Assembly (NCBI GenBank): GCA_039720395.1
Contig: CM077831.1
Location: 4,754,003-4,818,002, forward strand
Source of the DNA: Liquidambar formosana
Lineage: Eukaryota; Streptophyta; Magnoliopsida; Saxifragales; Altingiaceae
Direction: 5' to 3'
DNA length: 64,000 nucleotides
Part shown: piece by piece, positions 1 to 10,637 of the stretch
Layout: every line of letters starts with the position of its first letter
Position numbering within the stretch: position 1 is the stretch's first letter
Position numbers and translations under genes: made by a program
Notes under the pieces: generated by a model
Databases searched by the model: none
Told to the model about the DNA's origin: nothing
Seen by the model: the letters and a program-made list of their open reading frames with translations, nothing else

Positions 1-354
1 ATATAAATTGAAGAAACACCGAAACTAGATTGACATATGGGTTTATATTGGCTAGCGACCATTGGCGGGTTGAAGGAGAGAAGATACAAACTGGTAAAGT
101 CTACTCTTTTCTCCAATTTTCCCTTCTTTTTTTTCTTTTTTCTTTCTTCAAGGAAAGAAAGAATAAAAGAGACAAACGTACATTTGATGGTAAGCCCTCA
201 GTCAATTGGTCAGGATTATGTTGCCACTTCTTATCGAAGTGATAGTGTGAGTCTGAGCGGGAACACACCGTGGTTGGACTGCATAATTTATTTATTTTGG
301 ACAATTGATAGAATTTATACATACCCTTAACTTTCAAATATCACTTTAACTCCG

Positions 355-390
355 CATGTGTGTGTGTGTGTTGGTGTGTTGGTGTGTGTT
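355..390. repeat. GT microsatellite
   Basis: Run of GT dinucleotides interrupted by GG, reading tgtgtgtgtgttggtgtg and onwards. An ordinary simple repeat. Confidence 0.85.
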
Positions 391-893
391 CTCACATCGT
401 TTGGCACAAAAACAAACAAACACTCTATATTAATAAATGAGTATTAATGCTTCTTTATAACTTTAAACCCAAGATCGCTCACTCAATAAGAAAGGAAAAT
501 GCCAACAGACTATCATACCATTGGTGATCTTGAGTTTCTTTCATTTACCAGTTCTTTATTATACCAAAGACAGATAACAAACCCTACAACATGGAAAACC
601 CACCATATCCAACCGAGATTATATATTATACATGTACGTTCTCCGCCAAACAATTTATGATAAAAGTGAACCAGAGAATATTAACTCATAAACATCAAAT
701 ATGTTCTCTAGGCAATTTTTGATAGCTACAATTTGCACATATATTTCAAATACCACTGCCAGGGTTTGGACATGTACTAGCTATGGCCTGAGTTGTGACC
801 ATCATAATTGTTTTGTGGCTTATAAAAGAGGATTGGTGCAGGCAGTCTTCTCGACAAAGTAGACTTCAGGATTGGGAAGTGACGGTTGCTTTA

Positions 894-1148
894 CTACTTG
901 AGGTTGAGGTGTACATGTAATTGTATATATTTATCACCTTGAGCGAATTTCGAATTCTTGAATGAAGCACCTCCTTGAACACTAAACTGATTAGCAGTAG
1001 GGCAAACCTGTACGCAACAACGAGTTGTAGACGTGGAATTGCCTTGACCAAAATCCGAACCCTCTATTGTAAAACCACCTACAATGCTTATGGTATTCAA
1101 CGAAGTCCCGCTCCGCAAATGCTCCCCTAGCTCAACCTGCAGTTCCAT
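894..1148 (-). CDS. unrecognised short open frame with two similar halves
   Basis: An 84-codon open frame that I cannot assign to a family. Two stretches look alike: one reads GGFTIEGSDFGQGN and the next GGASFKNSKFAQGD, about 35 residues apart, so the frame may derive from a small repeat protein. There is no signal peptide or membrane segment. No splice sites or promoter elements were identified around it, and the flanks are AT-rich intergenic sequence just outside the CACTA element. It could be a chance frame or the remnant of a longer gene. Confidence 0.2.
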   Translation of the reverse strand: MELQVELGEHLRSGTSLNTISIVGGFTIEGSDFGQGNSTSTTRCCVQVCPTANQFSVQGGASFKNSKFAQGDKYIQLHVHLNLK

Positions 1149-1486
1149 AGCTTAATTTAGAGAACTTCTGATTCATCAGTTTTATTCACCCATATGGTGT
1201 AGGATTCAAATGGGTGTGTGTGGATCACTGGATCTCACACCCTATTAGTACATGAATTACAATATGATAAAATAAGATGGGTGAAATTGCATTACAGAGC
1301 AATGCGATTTCACATAAACAGAGCGCGGTAGAAAACCTTTTACCAAACTCAAAACCCAGCAGATGACTTGGAGAGAATCTATTTGTCCTAATGGGGAATC
1401 CGAGTTTAAGATCTATATTTATAGGTGAAATTGGACAGCCGAGAAAATTGGACAGTGGTGGATAGCCTGAACCCAATGCATGGTAC

Positions 1487-1760
1487 CACTACAAAAAACC
1501 TAGGCTTTGCCAGCTGTTAAAACAGCCAGCAAAGGCTTGATATTTGGCCAGTAAATGATTTGCCGGCAATCACAATATCAGTCGGCAAAACCTTTCCTGC
1601 CTTGCACAATTATGGCCGGGAATGGTGGTTAATGCTGGCAAGGAAAACAGCTGGCAATGAATGATACCAACAGCCGGCAAAGCCCAACAGCTGGCAAGGC
1701 AATTAGAGAACAGGGCAGTTTGGTTACACATTTGATGCTTTATTGGGCAGCTTAAACTAC
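1487..1760 (+). repeat. CACTA left terminal and subterminal repeats
   Basis: Terminal inverted repeat followed by repeated gccagctg / ccggcaaa motifs in both orientations. These mirror the gccggctg and agccgg motifs next to the right terminus at 5855-5951. Confidence 0.75.
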
Positions 1761-2449
1761 TTCTATTGGGCAGCCCATTTAACCAGCCCATTTAACCCGA
1801 CCCAAACACACAAATGGGTTCTCAACACAACCCAAACACACCATGCTATTGCTGTGTAAAAAAATACCATTCATCCTTTATTATTCCAAGCATCCAAAAA
1901 ACCATTCATCCTTATCATTCCAAGCATCCAAAAATTATCAGTATTATAAAAGCCGAAATTACATTAAAAAAAAAAAAAAACATTCAACCTTTATTATTCC
2001 AAGCATTCAAAGTGAGAACAAAAAAATAGAACACCCACAGCTGCCTGAATCCCACTCAACATGCTTGCTACTGATTTTATGAGAAATGACCCCTCTGAAA
2101 CCAGCAAAAAAGTAAATAAATAAATGTTTCATTAGATCCATTTGCAGAACTTTTCTTGTTTAATTCACAACAGTTTATTGCTTTGTACTGTCACAAACTA
2201 AAAGCAAAGAAGTGAGTAATATTCTATCATATATGAGGCATAGAGATACTAAACCTTAACAACCAATGTTAAAACATGCATTGTAAGAAGCTCTATATAT
2301 GAATCTCTGAAAGACTAATAACTAAATTGAAAAAATAGTACCACAACAGGACATATAGACCTGTAGATCTTAATAAAGTAGGCCAACCATAGCCACTTAG
2401 GCCTTTCTTTTCATGCATTGGATAAAATAGAGAAGTACAAGAATGGGCA

Positions 2450-2478
2450 CCCCCCCCCCCCCCAAAAAAAAAAAAAAA
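2450..2478. repeat. poly-C/poly-A tract
   Basis: About 14 C followed by about 15 A inside the CACTA body. A low-complexity tract; several shadow reading frames across it are artefacts. Confidence 0.85.
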
Positions 2479-2763
2479 CAAAAAAAACAAAACAAAACGG
2501 AAAAGGAAAAGCTAAAAACCATGAAAGCCTATTTAACATTGTGTACATGTTTACGCTCTCATTACAGAGAAATAAAAATGCATCATCTACTTGTAAAGTT
2601 GGGCAAAAAAGGAGCATGCACTAACAGAATATAGTGTTTTGTATATAACATGTTTGGTTATCAGAACCTATGAAATGACACAAGAGAGTCCCTCAGGTTT
2701 ATTACTTGACTAAGTATTCCATGCACAAGTTCCTCTATAAATTGTCTACTAATGACTGTTGGA

Positions 2764-3099
2764 TTAGGGGAAACTGCAGCAACTTGAGATTGGAAATACT
2801 AGCCACAAAAATCTGAGAGAGTAATTGATACTGAAGCAATATTCAAAAGAACTTTTAATAATTTGGTTTTTAGGGAGAATGAAATATTTACCTCCTAAAG
2901 TCCAAGCTGCCCTCTTTCGAATAATGCACCAGCTAACTAAAACCAGTAGAAGAACTCCTGATACTACCACCACAGAGTGAAGAGACAACAAAAACAAGGC
3001 ACAAATATTAAATTCAATAAATAAGATTTTGAAATTCAGTAAATAAAATTCATGACCCTCTGTTTGGTTGTTTTGTTTCATGATATTCTCACTGTTCAC
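2764..3099 (-). pseudogene. possible captured exon with a transmembrane segment
   Basis: A 111-codon open frame within the CACTA element. Its middle is strongly hydrophobic (GVLLLVLVSWCIIRKR), followed by basic residues, like a single-pass membrane anchor with a cytoplasmic stop-transfer sequence. After the codons for WTLGG comes a plausible GT donor (gtaaat). An AG lies upstream, so the true exon may be about 2890-2985. The family is not recognised. Neighbouring PDI and G-patch exons on the same strand make capture from a host gene plausible, but chance is not excluded. Confidence 0.3.
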
Positions 3100-4600
3100 T
3101 TTAACATTTTGGCTTAGGCATAGTCGAGGTTTTATTCATTCAGATATCTAGACATGATAAAAATCATATATATATTCCTGCAAGACAACCATATAATAAT
3201 AATTTGGTCAATTGCTCCCCTTTGATCCCCCATTCCTCTGCCCCTGCCTCCAGGTAAGGGCTGGATTGGGTTGTGATTCAATATGTTGCTTGGTCTTTGA
3301 GTTTTTCTAGACTTGGACCATTGCATTCTCCAAAAATCAAATGGTTTTCTTTCAATCCTCATGAACTTCCTGAATCAATTGGACTCTACCATTCTCGTTT
3401 TTCAGGACTTTCTAATTAGAAGACGATATAAAGCAAAAAGCTAAAGCTCAAAAAGGTCATATAGGGTCTTGGAGGAGGGAGAGATTGGCTGGCTTTGGGA
3501 TATAAGTACAAGGAAAACAGCAAAGGAAAGAGGAAAAAAACAAAAAGGTTTTTTGGAGCTTTTGAGTTGTGGTGAAGGATCAGAGATGGGGCCTATTGGA
3601 TTTGGTTGAACTTAGTGATTTACAGGGGTTTTTTGCTATTTTCTTATTCCTATACCCTATTATTATCATGAAGGATTTGAAGGATTTATTGCCATGGGGA
3701 CTAGATTGTGAAATGAGAGAGAGGATTGATATTTCAAGATCTTGGAAAAGTGACAATGAATGAGGATAGATGATTTCTACTGCTGCACCTGCAGACCCTC
3801 TTTGTCAAACATTAACTAGTGAAGAGTGTAAAATCCCAACCACTTGGAAGAAAATGTTCAAAATAGTGTCAAAAACCTCTCTAAACCTGATAGAGATATG
3901 TGCATGTGAATTTGCAGAAAAGAAGTCCAAGAAAAACCCATCTAAAAACTTAGCACAAAAAAATAAAATAAAAATAAAAATAACTAAGAAGGTGGACCAA
4001 TGGAGTGGGAGACCTCTTATCTATCAAGAGATATTAAATTTAATTTTTATTATTTTTTTGTCAAGGCTATCCTATAGATTCATGTTTTGTAATTATCTCA
4101 TACTCATGCGATAAAGGAATTATACGTGCTTAATGGATTAATAGATGTATAAATATCTCATAATCTCTTGATATATGTATATAAAAAAAAAAATCATAAA
4201 TAGACAAAAATACAAATAAAGGAAAACAGGGAAAACAGAAAGAATATAACTAAGCACGGATGGAATGTTGTGGGCCCAATTTATACCTTACTGCTCACAT
4301 GTTCAACTCAATTATGTAAATTTCTTCAGAAAAGAAAGATTTCTACTTATTCTGGTTGGCACACTGCCTAAATTTGGATTCAAACAAGCACACCAAATCA
4401 GAGTGGGGTAAAATTACCCCACAAAAATATGCAAACATTTCAACCCAAAAAAAAAAAAAAAAGGTTTAAGAACCATGAAATAAAAGCATTTTAAATTTTT
4501 TGTTAAGAACCATGACATATCTCAATATCTCCATACAAGAACCACTGCAATAACAATCTCCATACATAAAACCAAGGATTTGGGAATTTGAAGAGCTAAC
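3100..4600. other. CACTA interior without recognised coding sequence
   Basis: AT-rich. Open frames at 3569-3763 and 3770-4114 on the plus strand match nothing I know. They become lysine-rich where the DNA is A-rich, which suggests non-coding sequence. Confidence 0.5.
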
Positions 4601-4685
4601 CTTTCCAATCAAAACAGATTTTGCCTTCTTGAAGCTTGCACCGAGTTTATCATACTCTGGAGCAAGCCTTTTACAGTGTCCACAC
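4601..4685 (-). pseudogene. captured exon of a protein disulfide isomerase (thioredoxin domain)
   Basis: An 85-bp exon with canonical borders: acceptor ctagcag before 4685 and donor gttagc after 4601. It translates to [20 protein letters not shown] and on to AKSVLIGK. This is the second half of the CGHC redox motif plus the following helix of the a-type thioredoxin domain in plant PDI-like proteins (PDIL2 type). The full enzyme oxidises and isomerises disulfides in the ER. Here the W-C half of the active site would come from the previous exon, which I do not find, and neither does the next exon (VDCD...). It is a gene fragment carried in the CACTA element, not a functional gene. Confidence 0.85.
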
Positions 4686-5292
4686 CTGCTAGGAGAAACA
4701 AAATCAATATTTCAGGTCCTATCATGTGATAATTAGATGTATAACCAATAACGACATAAAAAATGAGTAGTAACACTAGAAATTTCATTTTTTTTTTTCA
4801 TTTTGTTTTCTTGCCCAACATTTTCTCAGGAACCAAGCAGAAGAAAGTAGGGTGAAGTTCCTACAAGGAAACCTATGTGTGTAGCTAAATCAATCTACAT
4901 ACACAAAACCAACAAAAATACTCTCTGTTTGGTTGCTGAGAAACCTATGATTTTCAAACCATCGTTTAGTTGAATTTCAGAAACTGGAGAGCAGAAAACA
5001 TTAAAAGTCATTGCCCAATTTCAATAAGCTGTGAAGGTACATAAAAGGCTCTACCAGGTTGAACAACAGTACTGTAATATTTGTATCTGAACCATATTAG
5101 AAATGCTTGAATTCAGAAATCATGATTATCTTGTGGCATTTCATGAATTCATGAAAAATTGAACTATATTATCAATTATGGTGATGGCTCCGAAAATTGA
5201 ACTATATTATCAATCATGAATTCATGAGAATCACAGCCCTACCTTTTCTCATTAACCAAATGGTGCAAAAAGTGAATGGTGAAGAAGAAAAC

Positions 5293-5377
5293 CTGAAGTG
5301 TCCTGTTTGTTTTCGACTCTCACATATCCTTTGATCCCTTGCTTCTCTTTCCCAAGCCCTTCGCCTTCTTCCCACCC
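5293..5377 (-). pseudogene. captured exon of a G-patch (D111) RNA-associated protein
   Basis: An 85-bp exon between an acceptor (gttatag) and a donor (gttttc). It reads [20 protein letters not shown] followed by VENKQDTSG. This is the glycine-rich core of a G-patch domain, which activates DEAH helicases in splicing or ribosome assembly. It is in the closing part of the CACTA element, same strand as the PDI exon. A possible preceding exon ends at 5512 (residues ending DEAHLIKLK, donor gtgag). Whether the two belong to one gene is uncertain, because the residues before GW in this family are usually different. Only the domain core is present. Confidence 0.8.
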
Positions 5378-5511
5378 CTATAACAACATCAGCACAAAAT
5401 CAACCACCGAAAATCAAACTCTAAGGGCCCATTTGGTAAATCTCACCTTATAGCAGAAAATTAGACCACAAAATTAAGTCAAAATCGTTCATACATAGCA
5501 GAAAATCTCAC

Positions 5512-5584
5512 CTTAAGCTTTATCAGATGAGCTTCATCATTGCTGTGAGAGATGTGAGATTTAGAGTCCGAAGCAAAACACCTC
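5512..5584 (-). pseudogene. possible second captured exon upstream of the G-patch exon
   Basis: Open on the minus strand, reading SDSKSHISHSNDEAHLIKLK up to a GTGAG donor at 5511. The phase would join it in frame to the G-patch exon at 5377. The intron between them is 134 bp, a normal plant size. The 5' limit of the exon is not clear. Confidence 0.4.
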
Positions 5585-5951
5585 CGATTTCTAACGCTTC
5601 CGAGATGAGATCGAGGGTGAGAGAGAAGAGAGATGAGATCGAGGGTAAGAGAGAGAGATCAGATCTGAGAGGTGAGATCTAACCAATTTCTAATCTGATT
5701 GAAGGTGAGAGAGAAGAGAGAACAGATCCGATCGGATCATATCTGAGGGAGAAGGGCTGTTGGCATGAATTACTTTCACTTTCCCCTTTTTTTTTGTTTT
5801 TTTGTTTTTTTTTTTTTTTTTTTGGGTAAGTACATGAAATCACGTGTACCCCATGTGCCGGCTGTAAAATAAGCCGGGAAAACCCTTTTTGGCCAGCCAG
5901 ACAAAACCAGCCAGTGAAATATAGCCGGTAATAGTGGATATTTTTGTAGTG

Positions 5952-7372
5952 TACTATTATTATCATCTAAAAAGCATGACACGTGACACGCGACACGGTT
6001 ACGACACAACACAAACACAATGGCATAGCAAATCTTCAAACCTTAGGACACGACACGACACAACACAACAAAGACACGTTATAAATAAAATGCATATTTT
6101 ATGTATATAAGTAGATAATATCATATAACATTACATCTCTCATTCAAAATGCATCTTTTGTACTATTTTTGGAAACCCTAGTTGAGTTATTTATTGATAA
6201 AATAAGACAAAAATGAAAATGAAGATTAGAAAGACAAAAAATGGAAAGAGAGATGTCAGATGTCTCATGTTGAAAGTGTTTGGGAAGAGTACCGTGTCCG
6301 ATATGGCACCTCTAGAGAAGTATTTGTGCTTCTTAGATTATTATTATTATTGTTATTTTTCTTTTGGCCTTAATTTCCAAACAAGTAAATTTTATAAAAT
6401 TAATTTTTAGTTCATTTTCATTTGCGATATCTTATTAAGAGGAAATGAAACAAATGCGGCTAAATTTCGAATTTTGATCTTTTGAATCCTTAATTACACC
6501 ATGCATGTACAACATATGGATACAAAAACATGTTGGCCCTTTTTCACATAATCCTCTAAAAAATGATTACAATGCTTCTAGACAATTTACATATTTAGCA
6601 ATTAGTGCCGCCATTAATCATTGTTTGCATAACTAAACACAAAAACGTCACATCATCACTGTTAATTTCACGAACAACAATTAAAGGTGGGACAAACTGC
6701 TAGTAAGAAAGCTTAACATTAGGGGGTTTTCTTATAGTGCTCTAAAGTCTAACCTTATAGTAAGAAAGCTATCTTTCAATCTTTAACAGTTGCTTCTTGA
6801 TTAAGGGAATCTTATTTTACTAGGTAAAGCAAACATGCGTTGCCCACAAACATTTTTAATTAATACTAATTATATTAAAAAGATGTATAAATACTTGAAG
6901 AATTCATTTTTTTATACAGAAAAAAATTTCGAATTTTTTTTTTCTAAAAAATGTATAATTTTTAATCAAAGTTGGGAAAAAAATCACAGATATATAGACT
7001 AAAAAAATCTCAGAAATAACGTATTATATAGATCTATGAATATCCAAGAGAATTCCATGTTGTTATCCTCTTTTCTTTTTCTTTTTTTTTTTTCATAAAA
7101 AAGAATAATCAAAGTTGAACCACTGCACCCATACCATATTTTATAATTTTAATAAAGAAAAAGAATGAATCTGAGTTCAAGTCTACGAAAATGTCTTCAA
7201 TTCGAGTATTTAAGAATGTCTTTAATCGGTTATGAAGAAATAAGAGAGACATGATGTGGAGAAAGTTGAGGGGAAAAAAAATGAAGAACAACTTTTGTAT
7301 CATCCTTCGCATTCTTGCTTCGTTCGTAGCACAATATTAAATTAGGAAAAGGGCAATTGAAGCACCATTTAT
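5952..7372. other. intergenic DNA
   Basis: AT-rich with no supported gene. A stretch rich in the pentamer/hexamer CGACAC and ACACGACAC (about 5978-6078) stands out as a short irregular repeat. The open frame at 6213-6410 is not convincing. Confidence 0.55.
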
Positions 7373-7657
7373 TTACTTGGAGTTCTTCATCAAAAAATTT
7401 GCTTGAGTTTTTCCATGATCTCGTTCACACTTGTTAGCCACATCCCAACATCTGGTGGAATTACCTACGCCTCTTCTTTCAGCATCATCAACTTTCTTTT
7501 GCACCTCAACTCTTATTTTTCCCAAATCCTCAATTTTCTTCCTGAAATTTTTAATGTAAAAGTTGTAGCAAAACAGATAACTAAATTGACGCCCGATTGG
7601 AGCCACCAGGCCCTCTCCGATTTTCGCCGCAATGGCAATGAAAACTTCGACTGCCAT
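7373..7657 (-). pseudogene. truncated, frameshifted CC-NBS-LRR resistance gene (coiled-coil part)
   Basis: The first about 60 residues (start MAVEVFIAIAAKIGEGLVAP, then IGRQFSYLFCYN) are typical of the N-terminal coiled coil of RPS5-like CC-NBS-LRR immune receptors, which sense pathogen effectors in the cytoplasm. After DAERRG the frame shifts. The neighbouring frame continues the family pattern with PPDVGMWLTSVNEIMEKL before a stop at about 7388. There is no P-loop, NB-ARC or LRR sequence in either direction. The usual protein is about 900 residues, so this is under a tenth of it. The frameshift position is near 7471. The start fits the family N-terminus well. Confidence 0.8.
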
Positions 7658-8990
7658 TTCTTACTTCTCTTTTATTTTATTTTTTTCTTTCTTTTAAACC
7701 AGAACGCGAAAACGAGAGTTTTACTAAAACAGAAGGTGAGGAAAACAAAACAAGGGACGAGAGGCCTAGGAGGAACGAAGCAAAAGCGTAAAAAGATTTG
7801 GTTTTGCGAGCGAACAGGAGCACAGAAAACTCAACAGCAAACTGAAGGTTACAGAAGAATGAAGCGAATATGAGGAGAAATATAATATATATATATATAT
7901 ATAGATATTATGATGGAGAGGGAAGGAAGATAAGACTTGTCTGAACAGAGAGAGCAGATGCACGATGAGAAAATGAGTCAAAATAAATACAATTATATTA
8001 TTAACCTTTTTTATATATTAAACAAAAATTACGTTGAATATATTTGTCATTTTATTATTCTATTATTTATTTTCTCTCCAAATCTTTCTAATTTAGGAGA
8101 AACATAAAGGGTTCTATTTTTCCTTCATTTCTTTTCTTTCCCCTCCTAACTTAACAATCCAAACAATGTCTCTCTATCTCTCACAATAACATACATAACC
8201 TCATATACTACCGAGATACGGAAAGACTCATGTATGACTTGTAAGTCCATGAGCCAATGACCAACCCAACATGGCTAGTTTTCATTGACTAACCGAAAAA
8301 ATGAAAAAGGAAAGGAGAAAGAGAAAGAGAAAGAGACAATTACTAATAAATGCACCTTTAATTTTTCTTTGACTACATATCTGTACCTGTTTATGGTAAG
8401 TTAGTAGTCAATTCGTTGCAAGTCAATAATCAGGATCCTTCTTGGAAATTATTACCAAAAGATAGCCCCCTCTCAATAAATCATAGTCAATATTAACGGA
8501 AACAAAGTGCTCAGGGGGTTGGAGGGTCAGTATGCTTCGGAGCGAAAGTGGTTCCCAATTAACTCTGACATATAACACACTATCCAAAAAAAGTTTACTT
8601 GCTGACTCGATTTTGGGGTTGCCATGAATAAACTTCGTTTGAATTAAGATCGAAATCCACCCAATTACGCATCAATTCCTGTTATTATATTTATAAAAAA
8701 AAAAAAAAGAAAAAAAAAGGGGGTAAATTGCACCTAGACCCCTCTGTTTAGTGATTAATACACTGCTCCTCATACTTTTTTTAACGTGGTTAACGGGGAT
8801 GTGGAGTGACTGATATACCCTCATACATGAAGCGGTTCGTTTCAGGGGAAAAAACCTTACGGCATAAATGAAATGTTCAAAACGCAGCGTTGTAACACAT
8901 ATCTGTCTTTCATCTTCTTCTTCCACCATGGCGAACCTGCAAATACCCATCAAATTGAAAATCTGGGTGAAGGATTGAGATGGAGGAGGA
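7658..8990. other. intergenic DNA, upstream side of the resistance-gene fragment
   Basis: AT-rich with a TA microsatellite at about 7881-7903. No supported gene. The minus-strand frame at 8672-8953 overlaps an A-rich tract and is not convincing. Confidence 0.55.
7881..7903. repeat. TA microsatellite
   Basis: About eleven TA units in a row. Confidence 0.85.
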
Positions 8991-9113
8991 TGTTATGATC
9001 CTAATATCCCACATCGGTTAAGTATGGGCTTAACCATGTGTATATTAGCCATTGGGCACCCTCCCATTGCAAGCTAATTTTCAAGGGTGAGTTTTACCCA
9101 AGAGTTTGTATCA
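8991..9113 (+). repeat. TRIM left terminal repeat
   Basis: Contains the block atcccacatcgg typical of plant TRIM and small LTR elements. It ends in TATCA. Confidence 0.8.
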
Positions 9114-9366
9114 TTTTAGTATCAAAGCTAGCCACCATGTTTAGTATAGGATCGAACGCAGTATGGGCTGAGGCTTTTGTGATTGATTGCCATGGAAGGG
9201 GTGACTTATAGGCTGGATTAAAATGGTTTTGTATTGTGTAGGGGCATGGTATTAAGTCATTGAATACTAGTAGGTGAGTGAAGCCGCCAAAACGTAAAAG
9301 GTTACCAATGGGTCAGTGTCGATAGAGTGAGCCGCCATAGTCGTCGGTTGCAGAAGCGTGGTGGTA

Positions 9367-9490
9367 TGTTACAATCCTAATGTCCCACATTGGTCAACTA
9401 TGAGCCTAACCATATGTATATTTGCTCTTGGGTGCCCTCCCCTTACAAGCTGGTTTTTCAAGGGTGAGTTTTAACTAAGGGTTTGTATCA
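9367..9490 (+). repeat. TRIM right terminal repeat
   Basis: Same order of blocks as the left repeat, with scattered substitutions (catcgg has become cattgg). The divergence points to an old insertion. Confidence 0.8.
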
Positions 9491-9864
9491 AAGGAACAGA
9501 GAAAAGGTGAACGAAAGTGTCATCACTGACTTGCCACAACACTACCACTGCTTGTCGATTCACCAGTCTTGTGAATCGTTATGAAGGGTTTCGGTTTCAT
9601 TACCCTGAACCATGGGATTTCTCAATCTCCTCCCACCTGGATTAAAATGTTGAATAGGATAAACTTTTTGGACGAAGAAAAAGTCTTTGCTTGCTTTGTT
9701 TGAAATGGGAAAGATGGTCCTTAACACATTTTTCTCACCTTATTTCTTTTAAATGGGATAATATCTTAGGATAAAAATTTACCACCTTCGTAGATAGGTT
9801 TATTATACCCTATATATCGAGGATATAACGGATATTTGAAAATAGCACCAAACATATACAAATG
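9491..9864. other. intergenic DNA between TRIM and the first Mutator-like element
   Basis: No gene or repeat recognised. Confidence 0.5.
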
Positions 9865-10053
9865 GGAACAGGAGCCCCTGCCATGGTATGGCAGAGAAGA
9901 TCTTCCCATAGTGTTAACCATGGCTTGACACGTAGCAGCTAGACCATCTAACGGACCAGAGTGAGTCTTTTTTAAAAATTATTTTACAAATTATGTTTAC
10001 CCTTAAACGTTGAGGGGCTCTTCAGCTTTTCACCCAAATGCTATGAATCTTAC

Positions 10054-10195
10054 CTTTGACCCTGTTCCACTTCTTGCGGCGACGGCGAACAAGCCCGGCA
10101 TAGTTCCGGTCCACCATTGGTAGATCTTGAGGTTTCATGAGGTTACCATCAGGCGCATTTTGATGTTGTGCATATTTGAAATCCATTTGAAAAAC
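10054..10195 (-). pseudogene. captured exon of an unidentified gene, basic C-terminal half
   Basis: A 142-bp open exon between acceptor aaaaatag and donor gtaaga. The residues run VFQMDFKYAQHQNAPDGN to LVRRRRKKWNRVK. The RRRRKKW stretch is strongly basic, like a nuclear localisation or nucleic-acid-binding tail. I do not recognise the family. The reading frame is uninterrupted and its borders are canonical, which argues for a real exon copied from elsewhere. It is on the same strand as the LRR sequence, but there is nothing to show that they come from one gene. Confidence 0.55.
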
Positions 10196-10327
10196 CTATT
10201 TTTAGCATGGAAAATAACCTAATTGCTTTACTATAATCATATTGAAACAATAAATTGGCTCAATAAAAAATTCCCTCCAATGTTATCAATTTATGTGGGT
10301 TGATTCAGCTATGTATGTTTTTGCCAA

Positions 10328-10637
10328 ATAAATTCTGGCGAGGTTTCGAGTTGAGCAAGGCCATCAAGAAGAGACCCATTAAACCGGTTCGAAGAAAGAT
10401 CTAAATGCATTAGGGGTTTTCATGGATTGATCTGATGCGTCATAAGACCACATAGAGAAAGTTGTGGAAGAGATCTAAGTGGAGAAGAGAAAGAGCGTTG
10501 AAGAGGTGAGAAGGAATGGGTCTTGAGAAGTCCATCGGTGCTGAGTGCAGATGAGTCCAACCCAGTGGCATGGGGTTGATTCGTACTAAGACCAGGTATG
10601 GAGAAGGTGAGATAGCATGTTTTGGGTTGTAGACCAT
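10328..10637 (-). pseudogene. decayed leucine-rich-repeat fragment (receptor-like)
   Basis: Two LRR units are readable in different frames. PIPSHLFNALSLLHLDLFHN is in one, and MHLDLSSNRFNGSLLDGLAQ in another, from about 10410 down. Both fit the plant extracellular LRR pattern (LxxLDLSxNxFxGxxP) of receptor-like kinases and proteins, which sit in the plasma membrane and bind ligands outside the cell. At least one frameshift (an extra C near 10412) and a stop separate them. The family usually has about 20 repeats, so this is a small piece taken up by the Mutator-like element. Confidence 0.65.

Larger units (their letters stand above)
1..1486. other. AT-rich intergenic DNA
   Basis: No supported gene. 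It holds a GT microsatellite at about 355-390 and one short unrecognised open frame on the minus strand (listed separately). The reading frames at 30-337 lie over pyrimidine-rich tracts and have no coding character. Confidence 0.6.
1487..5951. mobile_element. CACTA (En/Spm) DNA transposon, non-autonomous, with captured exons
   Basis: Both ends carry the family terminal repeat CACTACAAAAA (1487-1497 and, inverted, 5941-5951). The element is flanked by the 3-bp target duplication TAC (1484-1486 and 5952-5954), the size made by CACTA transposases. Subterminal copies of short motifs of the CAGCTGGCAAGG / AGCCGGC type cluster at 1509-1700 and 5855-5935, as expected for transposase binding. The 4465-bp body has no transposase (TNPA/TNPD) frame. 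It holds exon-sized pieces of host genes on the minus strand instead, so it must have been moved in trans. Confidence 0.9.
8991..9490 (+). mobile_element. TRIM (terminal-repeat retrotransposon in miniature)
   Basis: Two direct repeats of 123 and 124 bp (8991-9113 and 9367-9490) both start TGTTA and end GTTTGTATCA, and flank only 253 bp. Next to the left repeat is a degenerate primer-binding site, TAGTATCAAAGC (about 9117-9128). This matches 10 of 12 bases of the initiator-tRNA-Met site TGGTATCAGAGC. The flanks GAGGA (8986-8990) and AAGGA (9491-9495) look like a target duplication with one change. It has no coding capacity, so it depended on another element's proteins. Confidence 0.8.

Noticed and set aside
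8991..9490. TRIM as a Cassandra element
   Set aside because: The terminal repeats contain no 5S-rRNA-like sequence, which defines Cassandra.
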